Of a stretch of 64,000 nt of DNA, positions 1 to 10,997 are shown one piece after another. Made by a program: the position numbers and the translations under genes. Source of the DNA: Erythrobasidium yunnanense. Taxonomy: Eukaryota; Basidiomycota; Cystobasidiomycetes; Erythrobasidiales; Erythrobasidiaceae. The stretch's first letter is position 1; every line of letters begins with the position of its first letter. Location: the NCBI GenBank assembly GCA_001600175.1, contig BCJC01000001.1, positions 1,878,065 through 1,942,064 on the forward strand, in the 5' to 3' direction. A model generated the notes under the pieces. It was not told the DNA's origin. It saw only the letters and a list, made by a program, of their open reading frames with translations, and did no database searches.

Positions 1-861
1 ATGCTCTGCGATAGTATCTCGTAAACCGATTATCTTCCTGCGAGCAGGCTCGTAGGCGTTGTCGTCGATGTTCTCATCTTCGCCGAAGTCGATAAGAGCC
101 TCCATGACAGACATGGCTGAGATGATCTCGCTTCGCATATGCTCATAAGCTTTGCGCATGCTTCCCTGCCTCAAGCTTCAGAACGGTTCTTTGGCAGGAG
201 AAAGCATAATTAGGCTCACCCCTGCTTGCTCTACGGCCAGCTTCCTTTGTATCTCCGTCTCGCTCTCAATGAGATCTCTTAAGCCTTCTACTTCGGTAAG
301 ATCCATCCTTCCGCTATCGAAAGCTAGACGTGTAAATTCGCCTGGCTCAGCAGGTCTGAAGCCATCAAGCCGGGCTAGGGAGGACAGAACAGCTTTGATG
401 ACGGCGGTAGATCCATGGAGGTGCAGCTCGAGCATGTCTTGCGCTGTCAGCGAGTTTTTGGCTGTGACCGATACGTCAGATTGCGATGCGGCTTTCGAGC
501 AATCAGCTTCACCTGGGAAATATAGCACAAGGCCTTCGTCCAGCTTGGTCGATGTTGTCGGGCATCTGATCTGCCTCAGCAATGCTTTTCGAGCAGGCGG
601 CGGCCAGCTGCCAGTGCTGGATCCATCGCGTTTCTTGAAACTATCCCAGACTTTGTTGACATCTGGACCTGATATGCGAACAAGAGCTATTGCTGATTTC
701 CCTGGCGGCGTCGCTACCGCGAAGATGGTCGGCGGATCATGGTTTGCCGAGCTCGAATGCAGTCGATAACGAAGCTGGACAAAGCGCTGGCTAGTCGAGT
801 ATTTCAGGAGAGTGCTAGAGCAATTCAGATATAGTCCAAATCGCTGAGAGTGTATGAGCAT
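1..861 (-). CDS. MSS1: Mitochondrial tRNA modification GTPase (MSS1/MnmE family), 5' part
   Basis: This family makes the 5-carboxymethylaminomethyl (or taurinomethyl) modification at the wobble uridine of mitochondrial tRNAs, working with MTO1/GidA. The start codon at 859-861 begins a Ser/Arg-rich presequence that suits mitochondrial import. After it comes the family's N-terminal domain: TIFAVATPPGKSAIALVRISG, then HLHGSTAV, PGEFTRLAF and LTEVEGLRDLI, the folate-binding half of MnmE. A phase-0 intron at 166-219 (GTGAGC...GAGGCAG) joins AVEQAG to GSMRKAYEHM, and the frame stays open to position 1 with the MnmE pattern ALIDFGED. The G domain lies outside the window, so the gene is truncated by the window edge. 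Its start sits about 100 bp below the stop of the next gene on the same strand. Confidence 0.93.
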
Positions 862-964
862 GTAAGCATGAGTAAATGTGCAATCGCTAATGTTTCGTCT
901 TCTGCATACAGATATGCTTGCAGCTAAGAGATCATTTCTTTCGCCTCTGCATCCGTTGAGTTCA

Positions 965-3342
965 TCACTCCTGGTTTTCGTCCTCTTCTACTTGCGGCAG
1001 GCTATACTCCAGACGCTTGTGCTTTCTGCTCTTCAGCTCCATTTCACCGTCCTCCTGCATCTCACGATAGTGTGTCGTTTCGCAGATATGCTTTCTCGCG
1101 ATGTAGTACCTCATATTGTACCGTTCTTTTTGCGGACAATCCATGCATCTGAAAAGGCCAGGTAGTTGGGAGAATGCCGAAATCTCGTTGGGTATCGGGT
1201 GTCCAGCTGCCTCGATAGCGGCTACGACGCTTGAGAGCTTACGACTGCTCTTGTGATCGTGAAAGATCGAGCTGAAGTCGAGAGGGATGCTTCGCTTGCC
1301 GTAAGTAGACTGGTCAAAACGATGCTGGCTGAAGAGCGGGCTATCGACTCTTTTGCTGTGGACAAGGCAGATTTAATCTCAAACACGAACAGGCATCGAG
1401 GGTACCACCTACCAGAAACAAGCATGATCCAGGACCGTCGGCCAATATAGCGTGCCAACCCCTTTGGACCAGCAGTGCACACATCCGAATACTGCTTTGA
1501 CGGGATGAATGACGTCTCCCGCATTTAGAGCCTCTGCCCGCTTCTCCCCCACGACCTGCAGGCAATGGTAGCGATGTGAGCTGACAGTGGAGTGAAGGAT
1601 ATCGAGCAACCTGCCAGAAGAAGCAGCATTTCAAGCCCTACGTAGCAAGGAAACCTCAGTGGGGGCCTTCTGGAGGAGCACACCTACGCACATTCATCTC
1701 GCAGTTCAACCATCTGGTCACAGAAGTCGGCCCAGTTCGACGTCCATAACTGAGAAGTAATGGCGGGAGATTCGATGTCGGTCTGAACACTCTGTAGGGT
1801 GGGTTTGACGGCTGGAAGCGATAGTACATCGGGCATATGGTGTCTGTAATCGAAGTCCCACGGGATCTTGCCCTCCATTGCCGCCTCGTCCAGTGATGCT
1901 GATATATAATTCTCGATTCTGCTGCTGGCGGACTTGAGCTTCTCTGCCGCTTCATATTCTTCACGGAACACACGTATTTGGTTGATCTTGTCAGCGCGAT
2001 CCGTGAGTGCTGTTCTAGCCGCATTTAAATCAAAAATCACGGAATCTGAGGTCTGCAAGAATAAGTTTAACGTCGCACGTCGCTAGTTTAGCACCACACA
2101 TAAACCTACTAGCCAACGATCGCTGGGATTCAGCCGACAGAAGTCCGTGAGATCGTCAGGATGGTGCTCAGTATCCTTCATACAATGAAGAAATCTGGGC
2201 AATCCACTTAGTCAGCAGTGACAATGGCTGTGTCCTTGGGGCCTACAGAGCAGTGTTCCTTTCGCGCCTCCCTTCAAGTTGCAAGTCGCGATGGTACGAG
2301 TGCGCCTCTTTCCAGATATTGACTTTGACCCGCAGTTCCTTTCCCTCTCCATGATCAGCGATGATTTTTCGCTTCTCAACTATCCATTCTTTTATTGCCG
2401 ATTCTTTCAAGCCAACGCTTAACTGCATGAATCGAGGTCAGCCAGCCAGAGGTAGATGTGACGAGAGATTCATGCACCTCAAAATCGCCCATCTCCTTCA
2501 GCAATTTATCGCATGTGGGCTTCCAAAAGTTCCGGAAAAAACTCTTTTTGCTTTTGTAATGCGGCAAGATACTGTAGTAGCGGATGTCTATGTCCATATT
2601 CTCGTGTTCTCGTTTCATCTGATAGATATGTGTTTCACTGGCGATTCTGCGTAAGTGTGCTGGAAGTTTGATGGGTATTCGACCAGCTCACTTGGTATTG
2701 GTACATGCCCTACAAGCGGACGAGTATGTCCCATAATGCTTCTCAGCCCAGACTCCTGTCTGGCAGTATTGGCATTTGTCGATGAAAAGGAAGCTCGCCC
2801 AGGTCTAAGAGCATGTCAGCTGCAACCGAGTTGGAGGATCTGAGCAAACTTCTCCCACCATCTCGTTCAAATAGGGAGGAGGCGGAGGCAATGGATAAGT
2901 CCGTGGCCAGGGCTTGGCGTCGTACGGCTCGTAGTAGATATGTTCCTCCTCATCATAGTGCCCCTCGTAGCAATGCCAATGGCGCTGAGCGACCACGCTC
3001 ATGCGCTCTCTAGATGTGATCCATACATTTTCTGCAGACCTTGTAGTCAGATACAGCCTGAGAGCTCTGCTTGTTCGGCATACTGAACTTGACCTTGTCA
3101 GCCAAAAGTACACGCGTGAAGCCTCGGGGCAGCTCACGATGGAGTAGATCTACAGGCTCGCAATAGCTCCATACCATGACGAGGATCTCATAGGGAAGTT
3201 TGGAGAACTTGTCGGCAAACCCAATGGTCGGGCCGCTGTCATCAGGAGGTGGTTCGTCATGCTGTTGCTGCTTCGTTTTTCGCTTCTTTGCTGGCCTGCT
3301 TGCGCTAGGCAGTGAGTTTGTCGAGGATCTGGTGACTCTCAT
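965..3342 (-). CDS. F-box protein, array copy A
   Basis: Predicted substrate receptor of an SCF ubiquitin ligase; the target is unknown. Exon 1 (3342 down to about 3118) has a basic N-terminus with PAKKRK, possibly a nuclear signal, and an F-box core KFSKLPYEILVMVWSYC. Exon 2 carries VCRTSRALRLYLTTRSAE and PRTYPLPPPPPYLNEMV, the usual tail of basidiomycete F-box domains. Three Cys motifs follow: C-x2-C-x16-C-x2-C (about 2690-2790; the His seen in B, D and E is Ser here), C-x2-C-x15-H-x-C (about 1410-1500) and C-x2-C-x15-H-x-C (about 1060-1140). Between them are helical stretches such as EKRKIIADHGEGKEL and INQIRVFREEYEAAEKL. About eight or nine exons are needed; not every junction was resolved, but no break was seen. 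The stop is at 965-967. Confidence 0.75.
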
Positions 3343-3707
3343 CCCGCTTAGCTCAGAAGGAGCGAAGTGGTTGGGGCAGAGGAAAGAGGCGAAATTGGAC
3401 GAGGTCAGTGTACGCGTGCGAAAATAGGGGCAGATAATGACAAAATACAGAGAGAGAAGGCGTTACAACAGCTAGGTGACGGCAGAAATGCTGTCACAAG
3501 CTTCACACGGACCATGGGACATTAATGCGAGGATGCAGACAGCAATTGCAGCATGTTAACGGCGTGCCCGCTCAGAACGACGACGGGGATTGCCCCAGAA
3601 AGCGGGCAGTCACAAACTTCGATGATGACCCCGCCCATCGGTGATTGCCAAACGTCCGCAAAGTGGCATCACTCTGGAGGCCTCGCTTGTGTCTATCTTG
3701 TCCGGTA
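3343..3707. other. Intergenic region between F-box copies A and B
   Basis: It holds the presumed promoter of copy A (about 3343-3480) and the 3' flank of copy B. The block at 3351-3400 resembles the upstream sequence of copies B and C (GGAGCGAAGTGGTTGG, then GAGGAAAGAGGCGA). I see no coding sequence here. Confidence 0.5.
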
Positions 3708-6014
3708 TTACCAGCCGCCGTTGGGCGCAACGGGCAGATACTCTAGTCGTAGGTGCTGCCTGCTCTTGAGTTCACGCTCACCAGTCTCCTGTAGCTCTCG
3801 ATGTTGTGTTGTCTCGCAGACATGTTCTTTAGCCGCTCGCCAACGCATAGCGTAACGCTGGTCCTCGGGACAATCTAGACACTTGAATATGCCTGGAAGG
3901 TCGCTGAAGGCTGAAGCGTTGCGAAGAGGAGCTTGTTGCGCATTTTTGAGGGCTTCCGCTAGCTTGGCGGATTTTTTGCTGCTGATGGCGTCGTATTGCA
4001 GACCATCTAACTTGAGAGGGACGGCTCGGAGATTGCGGAGGGATTTTTCGCTGAGGTTTGGACTGTCGATGCGCATGCTAGATTGCACCATGTAAGTCTG
4101 CCACCATAATACACAAATTTTTTGACTTTACTTACCAGAAGCACCGATGATCGAGGACTGATGGGTAAAATAGTCTGGACGCCTTGCACTTCGTGCACTG
4201 GAAGACCGTGCATACTGGGTCGATGTGATCCTCTGCCATCGATACTTCGGCTTGCTTTTGGCCAACAACCTGAAAAGCTATCGGATTAGCAGAGTACATT
4301 TTTTCGCGGGCAAGATGCTTACAAGGAGCAGCAACTTTTCCAACCCTGTCGAGGAGCGGCGTCAGCGGAGCATACATGCTAGCGGACGTTTCCATACATT
4401 CGTCTCTCAGTTCAACGATCTCGGCATAGATGGCATCCCAGTGAGCCTTCCATAGACATTGTATCTCATCCAGTTTGTGATCGTCTGCTAGAGCTTTTAC
4501 GAACGGGACGATTGCTGGCAGAGACAGGATGTCTGGCATGTGTTTGGTATGGTCGAAGGCCCAGAGCGTTTCGCCTTCGGCTGCCAATCCTTTCGCAGAT
4601 GCGGAGATAAGTTGCATGACCGTATCCGAAGTCGGCTTAAATTTGCGAGCTTCCTCGAATTCTTCCCGAAAGACGCGGATTTCGTCAAGTTTGGCTTTTC
4701 CTTCACGAATATGCTTTTTAGCTGACTTCGCAGCGAAAATGATCTTGTCGTTTTTCTGCAATGATCTCTCAGCTCAATAGGACGTAAAACCGCAAGGTTC
4801 ACTGCAGCTCACTAGCCACCAGACGTCTTTGTTGATGCGACAATATTCCTGCAAGTCTGCGAGCTTGTAGTCTTTATCCTTCATGCAGTGCAAGAACTTG
4901 TTGGACGATGTCAGTGGTGATCTGGCAAGTTGCGGCTGCCCTTACATGGCCGTATTGCGTTTCAAGACGTCGGCGCGACGTAGCTCCCGTTCATGCGTAT
5001 TTGCACCCGTCCACAAACGAACCACATTCTTCAATGCTATTCCCTGAGCGTATTGATTGACGATGGTCCTTCTATCTGCGATCCAGCGCTGCATAGCAGA
5101 CTCGTCTCACCCGACACTAATCTGAAGTCCTAGAATCAGCAGAGGTCACGGTGAAGACTTACTCGCGAAGGCACCTCGAACTCTGCCATTTCTCTTTGTA
5201 GTTGGTCACATTTGGGCTTCCAGAAGACCCTGGTATACTCGTCTTGAAGGTAGTGGGGTAGGATGCTGTAGAATCGGTCGTCGACATCCATGTCTTTGTA
5301 TGCTTCTCTCAATTCGGAGAACGTGACTTTGCTGAATTCGATGAATCAGCCACCATATCAGTATTATCATAGCAGTCTTCACGTACCGTCCTGCTTCACA
5401 GGCCCGGCAAGCTATGTGACAGGTGCCGTAAGACTTGTATACATCGCCTTTCTTGCTGCAGTAAGGGCATGTGGTCTCGAACAGAAAACTTGCATATCCC
5501 TGTATACACAGAATCTTAGCGGAGTCTCCTGAGTCGGCAGCGGCAGTAGATCCACAATTTCGTTTAGATAGGGTGGAGGATCCGGAATTGCGAGTGTGCG
5601 AGGCCAGGGACCACGATAAACAGTAGAGGCGCCTAAAGGCCGCGGCCATGTTGCATTCGCTTCCACACTCATGCGCCGTCTAGCGTCAATCCAGATCTTT
5701 TCAGCATTTCTTGTTATCAGGTAGGCTCTGAACGGTTTGCTTGTGCGGCAGACTGGATAGGACTCGCGTCACAACGGGAGCCATACCCATGTGGAATTCT
5801 AAGGGGGCAGCTTACGGCGGACTAGATCGATTGGTCGACAATAGCTCCATATCATGACCAGAATCTCGTAAGGTAATCTGGAAAACTTGTCACTATCGCC
5901 AATGACGAGCCTGCTTTTCGGAGTTGGGTCGTCGCGCTCAATGCGTCTCTTAGTCTTCGAAGGCGGTTTGCCTTTCATAGGCAAAGAGCCTGTTGCAGAG
6001 CGAGTAGTCACCAT
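3708..6014 (-). CDS. F-box protein, array copy B
   Basis: Paralogue of copy A with the same order of parts. The start MVTTRSATGSLP at 6012-6014 leads into a Lys/Arg-rich segment and the F-box SRLPYEILVMIWSYCRPIDL. A phase-1 intron (GTAAGC...ATCCAG, about 5762-5826) joins DLVR to LCRTSKPFRAYLI. Motif 1 is C-x2-C-x16-C-x2-C near 5415-5465, preceded by FLFETT. The region near 5240-5290 (DDRFYSILPHYL...FWKPKCD) matches the other copies. Motif 2 (C-x2-C-x12-H-x-C, with LFYPSVLDH) lies near 4140-4200 and motif 3 (C-x2-C-x15-H-x-C, FKCLDCPED) near 3810-3890. The longest single block (4761-4132) reads through without a stop. It ends LEYLPVAPNGGW. The likely role is as for copy A. I see no disabling change in the blocks I could follow. 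Confidence 0.75.
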
Positions 6015-6312
6015 ACCTCCTCACGCTCGTGCGAGCGAAGGTGTTGGAGCGGAGGAAAGAGACGACAGCAAGCGGGACCGCGAATGAGCGCCTCAGATGA
6101 GATAGGGGTAATGACCTGAACGCACTATGCAGATCGTGATGCGCTGCTACGATAATGACTTCTGCATTTCATGACTTCTGCATTCCAGCCTCGCGAAGGA
6201 TCATGAGATAAGTCATCTATTGGCGAAAGCAGCGTGACTAATTTAATAACGAGGTAATCTTCAGCAGTCTAGGCGGATGGAGCACTTTTCGCCAGCGGCT
6301 TGCTCTCCGCGC

Positions 6313-8689
6313 TCACTCAGCGGTACCAGGTATATACTCCAGTTGCAGGTGTTCCTTGCTCTTGAGAACTCGCTCTCCGTCTTCCTGGAGCTCGCGAAAG
6401 TAGGTCTTTTCACAGACATGATCTCTGGCCTCGCGCCAACTCATTACCTCGCGCTCGTCCTCAGGACAGTCGAGGCAGCGGAAGTCCCCACGCAGCCTGT
6501 CAAGGTCCGGTCGTGTCTCTATAGCATAGTAAACACCACCCGCAGCTTTCAACGCTGCCTGCACTATAGAGAGTTTCTTGCTCTTAACGTTCTGATATCG
6601 AAGAGCGTCCAGATTTGTTGGCATGCCCCGTTTCATGTCGATGGAGTCGCGCGGGCATGCATCATTAAGGTCCGAGCCATCTGCACACTCTCTGCAAGAT
6701 CCTTTCAGTTGAAGCTGACGTGAGGACCGTAGACACCAAGGCGTACCGGAAACATTCGTGATCGAGAAGCGCTGGATAGTATAGCGTGGTGCTCACCAGG
6801 CATTGAATGTTGCTGCAGGAGAAGGCCGTAAAGACTGGGCTGATGGCACTTGTGTCTAGCGTCATCGCTCGCTTTCCGCCAACGATCTGCAGCCACCGCC
6901 ATGGTAGAATTGAGCATTAGCCAACAAACGCCAAGCGCTGGGTCTCAATGTCGTACAAGCATCAAAATGATTCTGTTCCCTGACGATAAGATCACGTCAG
7001 CTGACAGAGCTGTCACAGGGCGGTGCTTCCTTACATTCGGCTTCCAAATTAAGCATATCATCACAGAAGTCATCCCAGAGAGACTCCCAAAGCGCGTAAA
7101 CCTGACCAGCATCGGCGTTTTCTGCCACTGCCTGGATGATAGGGGTTACGGAAGGGAGAGACATTACGTCCGGAAGGTGCTTCAAATAATTGAAATTCCA
7201 GACTGTTTTCCCTCGAGAGACTGCATATGCAAGCGACCTGGCCAGAAGCTTCTTGAGAACCTCAGTAGCAGGTTTGAGTTCCTGATGCGCTTCGTATTTT
7301 CGACGATATGCACGAATTTCGGATAATTGGTCTGCGCAGTTTCTGACATCCTCCAGAGCTGCCTTGATATCGAAGATGATGGCATCTGACATCTGGAAGG
7401 AATTTACCATGACTATTCAGGTGCGTATGATCAGGTGGACCTACAAGCCACAGTGCATTCGGGCCCATGCGACAGAAGGCCTGCAGATCCGCCGGGTCGA
7501 AACAGGTTTCCTCCATACAGTGTAAGACCCTTTCCTCCATACAGTGTAAGAACCTACAGAAGGGTTCAGTACGCCCGTAAAGCAGCAGACTCCCGCTTAC
7601 ATCGCCGTATTGCGCTTCCGGACAGCGTCGAGTTGAAGGCTGAATCCGTAATCGTGCGCATGTTGCCATATTGCAACCTGTGACTGTGTTGCCTTTCCTT
7701 CCATGTGTTCATTGATGATCTGCCTTCTGGCTTCTATCCAGTCTTGAATCGCCAATTCATCCCGATCGACTCGTAACTGTTCAGCTTGATCGTCTCAGCG
7801 CGTCAGCAAAGAGTGATCTCACAGCACGCACTTCAAATTCCGCCATTCCCTGCTGAAGCCGATCACAGGTGGGCTTCCAGAACATCCGCGTGTATTGTTG
7901 TACGATGTAATGCGGCAGAATACTGTAGAATCTGTTGTCGACATTCTTGCTGGCATAGACTTGCTTCAGCTGGTCGATCCTGAATTGTCTGTACATAAAA
8001 GTGAGTCGAAGTCCTATTCCTGCCGATCAATGCTCACCGATCCCTCGTACATGCCTGACAAGCTGCTTGGTAGGTACCATAGGTCTTGATGACTGATTCT
8101 GCGTTACAATAACGGCATTGCGTCTCATACAAAAATGCGGCCCAGTCCTGTCATTACCAATCAGCGGAGCCTCAGGCCAAAAACAGGTACATAGCCTCAC
8201 AATCTCGGTTAGATAGGGTGGTGGATCCGGGATAGTGTAGTTACGAGGCCAGGACTGGCCTGCATACGGATCGATAGCGCCAGTGAGGCGGTACGTCGGC
8301 CATGAGACTTGCGCTGTCACGCTCATACGGGCTCTGGCATCGATCCAGATCGTTTTCGAAGTCTTTGCGGTCAGATAAGCTCTAAATGTCCGATTAGCTC
8401 GACACACTGGAGCATGTTCGTCCAAAAGAGGCATCAGTTGGTCATGGGCCGACTGAGCGGACAGCGTTAGCTCACGCTGGACTAGGTCAGGTGAATGACA
8501 GTAATTCCATATCATGCACAAGATCTCGTAGGGTAGCTTGGAAAACTTGTCATCGTCGCCAATCATTCGCCCATTCTCTTGGGGAAGCGCAGCTAATCTG
8601 TTCTGCTTGCTAGGCTTTCTCTTTTTTGAAGACGGTTTGCTCTCGGCAGGCGACGAGTACGTCGACGATGAGCGCGTTGTCACCATCAC
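6313..8689 (-). CDS. F-box protein, array copy C
   Basis: Third member of the A-C subfamily. The start is at 8689 (MMVTTRSSSTYSS) or one codon later. A basic SSKKRKPSKQ stretch precedes the F-box SKLPYEILCMIWNYCHSPDL. Unlike A and B, the first intron seems absent: exon 1 runs on through VCRANRTFRAYLTAK to YLTEIVRLC. Motif 1 is C-x2-C-x15-C-x2-C (about 8050-8125), with Gln where D and E have His. Motif 2 is C-x4-C-x13-H-x-C with a two-residue insertion (about 6770-6840). Motif 3 is intact (about 6410-6490). A 24-bp in-frame tandem duplication near 7507-7551 doubles LHCMEE. The protein ends LQLEYIPGTAE. The role is inferred from the F-box only. Confidence 0.75.
7507..7551. repeat. In-frame 24-bp tandem duplication inside F-box copy C
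   Basis: The 21-base unit TTTCCTCCATACAGTGTAAGA occurs at 7507-7527 and again at 7531-7551. The spacing of 24 bp equals eight codons, so on the minus strand LHCMEER is followed by LHCMEET with no frame change. Copies A and B have a single FLHCMKD at this place. Confidence 0.85.
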
Positions 8690-9347
8690 TGCTTACGCTC
8701 GTATGAGCCAGGCGATTGGAGCGAAGGAAAGCCATAAACACAGCAAATTGGCCAGACGTGCCCAAATTAGGGGTAAACAACCGCGTGAACACTCGGCAGG
8801 ATGTTGTGCTACAAGGACATCTGCATCTCACCGTTCCCATGGTCAGGTAGTATATAGACTAGACAGCTCGCGGTAAAGCAATTATGGTGAGAAATGCTGT
8901 TTGAAGCCTATCTACATCGTAGATTATGCAAAGTATAGTCCGTTGTCCTGCCAGCAGACCCTGCGTCTACTTTATGTCGATCTGCAAATGTTGTCGACCA
9001 TCGACACCAGCACGTACGCGTGTTTGTACTGTTCGCGGTAACTTCCTGAAAGCCGCGCACGACTTCCGTCTCCAAATGCTCCTATGCCTCACGGTAGGGC
9101 AAGACATCCTTGTGAGCATCTTCATTCTCGTACTGAACGCTGGGGGCCCTTGTCCAGGCTCACGACCCAGCGTTCATGGAAGCGATGATGTCTTGAGTCC
9201 ACCAGGAGGTTTGCCTAGAAGTGTATTTGCGTTTCGAGAAACAAAGCCACAGGTACCCTTTCATTGTTGAGCATCCGTAGTATATGTTTTGGTCTGGCGC
9301 CTTGCGTGGGATAAGCTTCAAGATCTAAGTCTGACTTCTTAGACGCT
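8690..9347. other. Intergenic region between F-box copy C and the PLOD-like gene
   Basis: The left end (8690-8760) is the presumed promoter of copy C and carries the upstream block shared with A and B (GATTGGAGCGAAGGAAAG at about 8713-8730). The remainder is the 3' flank of the minus-strand glycosyltransferase. The small open frames here have no coherent protein features. Confidence 0.4.
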
Positions 9348-10765
9348 TCACGCCGAATATCCATTCTCCGAGACTGGACATAGTTCCGCATACGATAACC
9401 AAGTTCCATCTGGCAAGTGAGCGCCATAGCCCTCCTCCCTATCCCGCCGTCTATACATATGCTTGATGAAGGTATCGTAAGCTCTTGGCGTCCCATTGCT
9501 ATTCTCCTGCAGCCACCACATCTGGCTCCAATAATACTCCATGGGTTCCTTCGGCCCAGGGAAATGCAGAAAAGTAGGTACGGTCCTTGCCATCTTGTTC
9601 CACGCAACACGATGTTGCAGGAGGTTTTGTGAGCCGAAATCGTCTATAGCGTCTAACTTTACTTGCTCTCTCGCGAGCTGTGGCTTGACGTCAAAGAGCG
9701 CATCGAATACGACATCTTTATAAGCATTCTTCATGATTTGGAACAGACGGAGATGATTTTCGGGCTGGACCACGGGAAGGGAAGAGGTATTTGCATAGGC
9801 CATGTTGACGAAACCTAGGATTTCTTGATCACTGCCGACGGTCGTCACTTTCAGGCGGTGGTCAGTGACGGCTTCTGCCAGAGTCGTGGCTGCTGTATAG
9901 ACTTTCTTGTAGTCGCTCCGTTTCCCGATGATGGCTGCGAGCAGGAAATGTGATCAATGCTTGATCCTCAAAAAAAGCGATGGAGCATCCTCACTGCCAG
10001 AGTTGAGATATCTCGGCCTGAGCGTCTCCAATCTTCCATATTCCAAGCTTGAAGCGTTCGCAAAGCTCGAGCGTGGGTCGTCTCCTTTGTGGGCGACACT
10101 GATGTTGACTCCTTGCGGGATGTCTGTCAATTCTCCGTACATCTGGGGATCCAAGGGGGATTCAGGAAGGTCTGCACATCGGCGATGGGAGATCGGGCCA
10201 GGCCAGCAGACTTTCTGAGCACCGGCTAGTAGCCCAGGCCATTGTGGATGCGTTGCGTATTGCTGAAAGAAGATTTCTGAGGGCAATTGAGCGAGAACGT
10301 CATGTCTGGTTCGCAGTAAATGGATCAGCGCGCTCTGGTGGAGCGAAGGAAGCAGTCATACCCGTCTAGATACAGTATGTTGTCATCTTTGTGCCCTAAA
10401 TATGCGCGAAGCCAGGTATTCAAGGCTGTAATCTTCCAGTAATGGTTCGCGCCGTCAACGCGACCCCAATTGAGCTGGCCAAAAACAGCGTCAGCAAGCT
10501 ATGATAGCTTGACATATCATTGACTTACAAGTATCGGCGCCCTGAAATCATTGATGAGCAAGGAGAATAAGACCCTACAGAAAGCTGGCGTGGATTCCGT
10601 CACTGGCAGGAGTACGTAGTTCTTTGGCGTCGCAGGAGCGAAGTACTTGTTGTGAAGGGCTTGCGTCCAAGATGACGCCGTGTCTGCTGGCAGGAGATAG
10701 AATGTCGATACAGCCGAGAACAGGATGAGTGCGGTCACGGCTGACGTCGACGGAGTATAAAGCAT
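9348..10765 (-). CDS. PLOD-like glycosyltransferase, type II membrane protein
   Basis: A predicted Golgi or ER glycosyltransferase resembling the glycosyltransferase domain of procollagen lysyl hydroxylases (PLOD). The start at 10763-10765 begins a hydrophobic signal anchor (TSAVTALILFSAVSTFYLL). Joined exons give FGQLNWGRVDGANHYWKI, then DDNILYLDG|HDVLAQLPSE, where the D-G-H-D matches the metal-binding aspartate region. Next come AGAQKVCWPGP, LPESPLDP and LRPRYLNSG|TIIG, all in the order found in PLOD-type enzymes. Splice sites GTATGA...AACCAG and GTGAGG...CTCGCAG bring these frames together. The C-terminal part contains TFLHFPGPKEPMEYYWSQMW. It is divergent from the GT61 gene, with 232 bp between start codons. 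Donor and acceptor are unknown. Confidence 0.7.
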
Positions 10766-10997
10766 CTTCGTTCTTCTCAATCAGCCATGGTAGGAAGAAG
10801 ATCAGGACGCCGCAGAAGTCCTAGAATGCAGGACCTTTTCGCTCGAGAATGGCGCGGCCCCCTGGCGCATCCCTGATTCTGGGCTGCAAGGACCGTGCAG
10901 CGCATCGATCTCCATGAAGTTGCTCGAGGCTGCTTTGGAGGCCAATCTCTTGTCCTGTCCGTCTTGACTCCTCAGGCTATCGAGGTAGATCACTGCC

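Noticed and set aside
152-769. Plus-strand 205-codon open frame over the MSS1 gene
   Set aside because: It is the antisense shadow of a clear MnmE-type protein; its own sequence has no domain.
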